Part shown: piece after piece, positions 59,286 through 64,000 of the stretch | Layout of the letters: every line of letters starts with the position of its first letter | How positions within the stretch are numbered: position 1 is the stretch's first letter | DNA from: Cohnella nanjingensis | GTDB lineage: Bacteria > Bacillota > Bacilli > Paenibacillales > Paenibacillaceae | Assembly: GCF_014212125.1 (NCBI RefSeq) | Contig: NZ_JACJVP010000017.1 | Coordinates: 20,572 to 84,571, forward strand | Direction of reading: 5' to 3' | DNA: 64,000 nucleotides | Made by a program: the position numbers and the translations under genes | The notes under the pieces: model-generated | The model's database searches: none | Seen by the model: the letters and a program-made list of their open reading frames with translations, nothing else | Told to the model about the DNA's origin: nothing

Positions 59286-61786
59286 GGATCGCCCGCGTCA
59301 TCGTCGACGTGCCGAGCCGGGAGACGGATCGGCCGTTCGACTATCTGGTGCCCGAGCGGCTCGCCGAATGGGTCGAGACGGGCAGCCGCGTCGCGGTGCC
59401 GTTCGGCGGCCGGACGCTGCAGGGCATCGTGCTCGGCTCGGCGGAGGAGGCGGAGGTCGATCGCAGCCGGCTGAAGCCGATCGCGGACGTGCTCGACGCC
59501 GTGCCGCCGCTCTCCGAGGAGCTGGTGGAGATCGGGCGCTGGATGAGCCGCCGCTGGCTGTGCCCGCTCACCGTCTCGCTGCAGGCGATGCTGCCCGCGG
59601 CGCTCAAGGGCAAGACCGAGAAGTATATCTCCCCCGCGCCGGACGCGGCGTGGACGGTGCTGGAACGATCCGTATACGCCGATTTTTTGCATGCCTTGGA
59701 GAGCGGGGGACCGCTCAAGCTGTCCCAACTGCTCCAGCAGCATCCGGAACGGGCGGACGCGGTGAAGCAGTGGCTGAAGCAGGGGAAGCTGGAGGAACGG
59801 CAGAAGGTGGAGGACCGGCTGTCGGTGAAGACGGTGCTGACTGTGTTCGCCCCGCCCGAAGCCGCGCTGCGGGACGCGCTGGCCGCGATACCTGCCCGGG
59901 CGGCGAAGCAGCGGGAGCTGCTCGCCTACCTGCTGGAGCATCCCGAGCCGATCGCGCAAGCCGCGCTGGCCGAAGCGGCCGGCACGACGACCGCGGCGAT
60001 CCGCGCGCTCGCGGACAAAGGCATCCTCGAGGTGAAGGCCGTGACGGCGGAGCGCGACCCGTATGCGGATCGGCACTTCGCGCCGTCCGCGCCGCTGCCG
60101 CTCACGCCGGCCCAGCGGGAGGCGTTCGCGCCGATCGCGGAAGCGGTCGAGCGGCGGGCGCACGAGACGTTCCTGCTGCACGGCGTCACGGGCAGCGGCA
60201 AGACCGAGATCTATCTGCAGGCGATCGACCGGGCGCTGTCGCAAGGCCGCGAGGCGATCGTCCTCGTGCCGGAGATCGCGCTCACCCCGCAGATGGTGGA
60301 GCGGTTCAAGAGCCGGTTCGGCGCGCGCGTCGCGGTGCTGCACAGCCGGCTCTCGAACGGGGAGCGCTACGACGAGTGGCGCAAGATCCGCGAGGGCCGG
60401 GCGCAGGTGGCGGTCGGCGCGCGGTCGGCGGTGTTCGCGCCGTTCGCCCGACTCGGGCTGCTGATCATCGACGAGGAGCACGAGACGACGTACAAGCAGG
60501 AAGAGAGCCCGAAGTACCACGCGCGCGACGTCGCGGTCATGCGCGGAAGACTGAACGGCGCCGCGGTCGTGCTCGGGTCGGCCACGCCGTCGCTGGAAAC
60601 CTACGGCGCCGCCATCGGCGCCTCGCCGGGCTTCGGCGACCGCGACGAAGCCGTCCGTCCGGTCTACATCCCGCTGCCGGAACGGGTAGCCGACCGTCCG
60701 CTGCCGCGGGTGAGCATCATCGACATGCGGGAGGAGCTGAGGCTGGGCAACCGGGCGATGTTCAGCCGAGCGCTCGCGGACGCGCTGCGGACGCGGCTCG
60801 AGCGGGGAGAGCAGACGGTGCTGCTGCTGAACCGGCGGGGCTACGCGACGTTCGTCATGTGCCGCTCTTGCGGCTTCACGGCGACGTGCCCGCACTGCGA
60901 CATCGCGCTGACCTATCACCGCGGCTCGCAGAACCTGCGCTGCCATTATTGCGGCTACGCCGAGCGGGAGCCCGACAAGTGCCCGTCCTGCGAGAGTCCG
61001 CATATCCGGTTTTTCGGGACCGGGACGCAGAAGGTCGAGGAAGCGCTGGCGGAGACGTTCCCGGGCATCCGGGTCATCCGCATGGACGTCGATACGACGA
61101 CGGAGAAGGGCTCGCACGAACGCTGGCTGACGGAGTTCCGCGAGCGGCGCGCCGACGTGCTGCTGGGCACGCAGATGGTCGCGAAGGGGCTCGATTTTCC
61201 CTACGTCACGCTCGTCGGCGTGCTCGCCGCGGACGCGGCGCTGCGGCTGCCCGACTTCCGCGCGGCGGAGCGGACGTTCCAGCTGCTCACCCAGGTGGCC
61301 GGGCGGGCGGGACGGCACGAGCTGCCGGGGGAAGTCATCGTGCAGACGTACGAGCCGGAGCACGAATCGATCGCGGCGGTCGAGCACCACGATTATCGCG
61401 GCTTCACGGGCCGGGAGCTCGGCCACCGTCAAGCGCTCGGCTACCCGCCTTACGGCAGGCTGCTCACCTTGACGCTGTCGCACGAACAGGTGCCGCTCTT
61501 GCTGTCGATGGGCCAGACGTTCGCGACGCGGATGCGGGAGCGGGCCGCGGCGGCCGGCGTTCGCGGGGACGATTCGTCGTCCGATCGCGCGGCCGAGGTG
61601 CTCGGGCCGGTCCCGTCGCCGATTCCGAGATTGAAAGATCGCTACCGTTTTCAATGTATGGTAAAATATCGGGGAGACGTGGACGCGCGCGCCTGGGCGG
61701 CGGAGACGCTGAAGGAGCTGGCGGAGACCGCCAAGCGCCACGGCGTGCAGATGAGCGTCGACGTCGATCCGCAAATGATGTTGTAG
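59282..61786 (+). CDS. priA: Primosomal protein N' (replication restart helicase PriA)
   Basis: An 834-residue SF2 helicase that reloads the replisome at stalled forks. The N-terminal 3'-DNA-binding domain (RVIVDVPSRETDRPFDYLVPE) precedes helicase motifs (LLHGVTGSGKTEIYLQAI, IDEEHETTYKQ, GSATPSLETY) and the zinc domain with CRSCGFTATCPHC, CHYCGYAE and CPSCES, then motif V/VI (GTQMVAKGLDFP; QVAGRAGRHELPG). It starts within the coaBC stop (ATGA), and def follows 19 bp later. Confidence 0.95.
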   Translation: MRIARVIVDVPSRETDRPFDYLVPERLAEWVETGSRVAVPFGGRTLQGIVLGSAEEAEVDRSRLKPIADVLDAVPPLSEELVEIGRWMSRRWLCPLTVSLQAMLPAALKGKTEKYISPAPDAAWTVLERSVYADFLHALESGGPLKLSQLLQQHPERADAVKQWLKQGKLEERQKVEDRLSVKTVLTVFAPPEAALRDALAAIPARAAKQRELLAYLLEHPEPIAQAALAEAAGTTTAAIRALADKGILEVKAVTAERDPYADRHFAPSAPLPLTPAQREAFAPIAEAVERRAHETFLLHGVTGSGKTEIYLQAIDRALSQGREAIVLVPEIALTPQMVERFKSRFGARVAVLHSRLSNGERYDEWRKIREGRAQVAVGARSAVFAPFARLGLLIIDEEHETTYKQEESPKYHARDVAVMRGRLNGAAVVLGSATPSLETYGAAIGASPGFGDRDEAVRPVYIPLPERVADRPLPRVSIIDMREELRLGNRAMFSRALADALRTRLERGEQTVLLLNRRGYATFVMCRSCGFTATCPHCDIALTYHRGSQNLRCHYCGYAEREPDKCPSCESPHIRFFGTGTQKVEEALAETFPGIRVIRMDVDTTTEKGSHERWLTEFRERRADVLLGTQMVAKGLDFPYVTLVGVLAADAALRLPDFRAAERTFQLLTQVAGRAGRHELPGEVIVQTYEPEHESIAAVEHHDYRGFTGRELGHRQALGYPPYGRLLTLTLSHEQVPLLLSMGQTFATRMRERAAAAGVRGDDSSSDRAAEVLGPVPSPIPRLKDRYRFQCMVKYRGDVDARAWAAETLKELAETAKRHGVQMSVDVDPQMML

Positions 61787-61805
61787 AAAAGGAAGGTTGA
61801 GCGCG

Positions 61806-62294
61806 ATGTCCATTCGTTTGATCGTGAAGCATCCCGATGACGTGCTGCGCGAGCGCGCGCAGGAAGTGACGAAGTTTAACGCCAATTTGCACAAGCTGCT
61901 GGACGATATGGCCGATACGATGTACGACGCCGACGGCGTCGGGTTGGCCGCGCCGCAGGTGGGCATCTCGAAGCGGGTCATTGTCGTCGACGCGGACGAG
62001 GAGCACGGTCTGATCGAGTTGGTCAACCCGGAGGTCGTCTCCAAGGAGGGGGAGCAATTCGGGCCGGAAGGCTGCCTCAGCATCCCCGGACTGCAGGGCG
62101 ACGTTCGCCGCGCGCTGAAGGTGAAGGTGCGGGGCCAGGACCGTCACGGCAAACCGGTCGAGTTCGAAGGCGCCGAGCTGCTCGCCCGCGCTTTTCTGCA
62201 TGAGATCGACCATCTGAACGGCGTGCTGTTCATCGACTTGGCCGATTCGATTTATGAGCGCAAGCCGTCGGAGCAGGAAGCTGAGCAAGATTAA
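61806..62294 (+). CDS. def: Peptide deformylase
   Basis: Removes the formyl group from nascent proteins; 162 residues. All three family motifs are intact: GVGLAAPQVG, EGCLSIP and HEIDHLNGVLF, which hold the catalytic Fe/Zn ion through Cys and two His. ATG 61806 is chosen with AAGGAAGG 9 bases upstream; TTG 61797 abuts that site. The protein is of the short type common beside fmt. Confidence 0.95.
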   Translation: MSIRLIVKHPDDVLRERAQEVTKFNANLHKLLDDMADTMYDADGVGLAAPQVGISKRVIVVDADEEHGLIELVNPEVVSKEGEQFGPEGCLSIPGLQGDVRRALKVKVRGQDRHGKPVEFEGAELLARAFLHEIDHLNGVLFIDLADSIYERKPSEQEAEQD

Positions 62295-62463
62295 CGGCCT
62301 GAGGCTTCGTTTGAGCCGAGAGGCGAATAGACGGCGGCTGTCGCCGCGCAAGTCCCGGAGACGGGCCGCCGTTCGGATCGCGGACGCCGAATCGCCCGAT
62401 GGCGCGTATCGGACGTCGAATTAGAATGACAAGCGCGAAATGCGAGATAGGATGACATAGAAG

Positions 62464-63420
62464 ATGAAGATTGTGTTCATGGGGACGCCGGAATTCGCCG
62501 TTCCTTCGCTGCGCGCCCTGCTGGACGTTGGCGGCGCGGAAGTCGTCGCCGTCGTGACGCAGCCCGACCGGCCGAAGGGCCGCAAGCGCGAGCTGACGCC
62601 GCCGCCGGTCAAAGCCTTCGCGCTGGAGCGGGGGCTCCAGGTGCTGCAGCCGGAGCGGATGCGCGCGCCCGAAGCCGTCGCGGCCGTCGCCGCCCTGGCG
62701 CCGGACTTGATCGTGACCGCGGCGTACGGGCAGATTCTGCCGCGCGGGGTGCTGGAGCTGCCGCGTCTCGGCTGCGTCAACGTGCACGGCTCGCTGCTGC
62801 CCCGGTATCGGGGCGGCGCGCCGATCCAGCGCTCGGTCATCGACGGCGCGCCGAAGACCGGGGTGACGCTGATGTTCATGGCGGAAGGGCTCGACACCGG
62901 TGATATGATCGCCAAAGTCGAGGTGCCGATCACCGACGAGGACACCTCCGGCACGATGTTCGAGAAGCTGAGCGCAGCCGGCGCCGAACTGCTGCTGCAG
63001 TGGCTGCCCCGTCTGGCGGACGGGACCGCGCCGCGCGAGCCGCAGGACGATTCGCTCGCGACGTACGCGCCGAACCTGACGAGGGACGACGAGCGGCTGG
63101 ACTGGAGCGCCTCGTCGCGCGACGTATTCAATCGCGTGCGGGGATTGTCGCCGATGGCGGGCGCGTTCACGGAGCTGGGCGGCGAGGTGTTCAAGGTGCG
63201 GGGCGTTCGCGCGCCCGCGGCCGCGGATGCCGAGCTGCGCGCCGATTGGCGCGAGCAAGCGCCGGGAACGGTGCTGGACAGCGGAGGCGAAGGCATTCGC
63301 GTGCGGACGGGCGACGGCAGCGTCGTGCTGACGCAAGTGCAGCCGGCCGGCAAGAAGGCGCTGCCCGCGGCCGATTATGCGAGAGGCGCCAGACTGGCGT
63401 TCGGAACGGTGCTCGGTTAG
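62464..63420 (+). CDS. fmt: Methionyl-tRNA formyltransferase
   Basis: Formylates initiator Met-tRNA with 10-formyl-THF; partner of def in initiation chemistry. 318 residues. The start MKIVFMGTPEFAVPSL, the catalytic NVHGSLLPRYRGGAPIQ (Asn, His) and MFMAEGLDTGDMI (Asp) are present, with the C-terminal OB-like tRNA-binding domain. The ribosome site is poor (AGGA about 13 bases before ATG 62464). The gap after def is 169 bp. Normally rsmB follows; here the 51-bp repeat array begins 120 bp after the stop. Confidence 0.95.
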   Translation: MKIVFMGTPEFAVPSLRALLDVGGAEVVAVVTQPDRPKGRKRELTPPPVKAFALERGLQVLQPERMRAPEAVAAVAALAPDLIVTAAYGQILPRGVLELPRLGCVNVHGSLLPRYRGGAPIQRSVIDGAPKTGVTLMFMAEGLDTGDMIAKVEVPITDEDTSGTMFEKLSAAGAELLLQWLPRLADGTAPREPQDDSLATYAPNLTRDDERLDWSASSRDVFNRVRGLSPMAGAFTELGGEVFKVRGVRAPAAADAELRADWREQAPGTVLDSGGEGIRVRTGDGSVVLTQVQPAGKKALPAADYARGARLAFGTVLG

Positions 63421-63542
63421 GCGAGCGCCGTTTTTCGTTTGAGGGGGCCCGCGATCCGGCGGCTCCCGGAGGGAGTTGCGAGATTGCAAGAGCTGGTTGG
63501 CGGGATCGCGGCAGGAGCATGGGCGAGAACGCTAAAAGCGTT

Positions 63543-64000
63543 GTACCTAATACGTCACTTAAGCGGCAGATGGGCGATAACATCGAATGTAGCGTACCCA
63601 GTACGTCACTTGAGCGGGATGGGCGATAACATCGAAAGTAGCGTACCCAGTACGTCACTTGAGCGGTAGATGGACGATAATATCGAATGTAGCGTACCCA
63701 GTACGTCACTTGAGCGGCAGATGGGCGATAACATCGAAAGTAGCGTACCCAGTACGTCACTTGAGCGGTAGATGTACGATAACATCGAATGTAGCGTACC
63801 TAGTACGTCTCTTGGCAGGTCGATAGGTGATAACATCGAAAGTAGCGTACCCAGTACGTCACTTGAGCGGTAGATGGACGATAATATCGAATGTAGCGTA
63901 CCTAGTACGTTACTTGAGCGGCAGATGGGCGATAACATTGAAAGTAGCGTACTCAGTACGTCACTTGAGCGGCAGATGGACGATAACATCGAATGTAGCG
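63543..64000. repeat. 51-bp tandem repeat array with alternating subtypes, nine or more copies, runs off the window
   Basis: TACGTCACTT recurs at 63551, 63602, 63651, 63702, 63753, 63804, 63855, 63906 and 63957 (51-bp steps, one of 49). The unit is about GTACCCAGTACGTCACTTGA, GCGGCAGATGGGCGATAACA, TCGAAAGTAGC. Successive copies alternate strictly between ATCGAATGTAGCG and ATCGAAAGTAGCG, making a 102-bp dimer. The core TGAGCG, GATAA, AAAG is shared with the 45-bp array at 10350-10705. Open frames on both strands follow from the period and are not called genes. Confidence 0.93.

Noticed and set aside
59147..62083. 978-residue open frame on the minus strand opposite priA
   Set aside because: A shadow of priA in GC-rich DNA; Arg/His/Gln-rich, no family match, while the plus strand encodes full-length conserved PriA.
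63606..63989. Minus-strand gene encoding 17-residue peptide repeats
   Set aside because: The frame stays open only because 51 is a multiple of three; there is no ribosome site and the peptide has no independent support. Open frames occur on the other strand too.
63543..64000. CRISPR array
   Set aside because: The repeat is continuous with 51-bp units and no unique spacers, no leader and no cas genes.

Overview
The window is a gene-dense, GC-rich chromosomal stretch of a Bacillota bacterium, most likely a high-GC member of Paenibacillaceae (Paenibacillus or Cohnella type). The reasons are the B. subtilis-like gene set and order (ytxJ-ccpA-acuCA-acsA, yuaF-floT, ylaN/ftsW, ylbF-ylbG, yloA-yloB, remA-gmk-rpoZ-coaBC-priA-def-fmt), sigma-A and sigma-W type promoters, strong AGGAGG ribosome sites and frequent GTG/TTG starts, combined with a GC content well above Bacillus. 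No tRNA, rRNA, CRISPR array, transposase or prophage gene was seen. 54 protein genes are called; many starts were moved inward from the longest open frame because a ribosome site and family length agree.

Layout. 1-10 kb: end of a fluoride channel gene, aroA, a CoA-binding protein, a ptsG-ptsI operon for glucose uptake (without ptsH), a DJ-1/PfpI protein, VanZ-like protein, a zinc-finger protein, bacilliredoxin ytxJ, ccpA and mtnN. 10-21 kb: acetate metabolism (acuC, acuA, acsA; acuB is absent), a class A penicillin-binding protein with fibronectin domains, a sigma-W-type flotillin operon and rpsD with a long leader. 21-32 kb: a diguanylate cyclase, a lipoprotein, an M29 aminopeptidase, an HPr-like protein lacking the catalytic histidine, DedA, ylaN, a Ca2+/H+ antiporter, an Asp23 protein, yugN-ftsW, an M20 amidohydrolase and a CBS protein. 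32-44 kb: a two-gene XPB-helicase cassette, ricF-ylbG, a response regulator and a large hybrid histidine kinase, an unknown protein, and a LysR-PHP pair. 44-64 kb: rqcH, a Ca2+ P-type ATPase, a Tat translocase encoded next to its probable substrate (a gluconate-dehydrogenase-like oxidoreductase), dapF, a methionine-cycle fusion enzyme, and the housekeeping operon remA to fmt.

The feature least explained by known genes is a set of intergenic tandem repeats: a 45-bp family after mtnN (with inverted outlying copies), two 51-bp hairpin families between tatC and tatA, a roughly 102-bp two-hairpin unit between dapF and the methionine-cycle gene, and a 51-bp family after fmt whose copies alternate between two subtypes. 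The first and last share a core (TGAGCG, then GATAA, then AAAG), so they look like diverged members of one family about 53 kb apart. Other points worth attention are the His-less HPr, the XPB plus partner cassette, the pseudo-receiver in the hybrid kinase, and the broken yloB-yloC-remA synteny.
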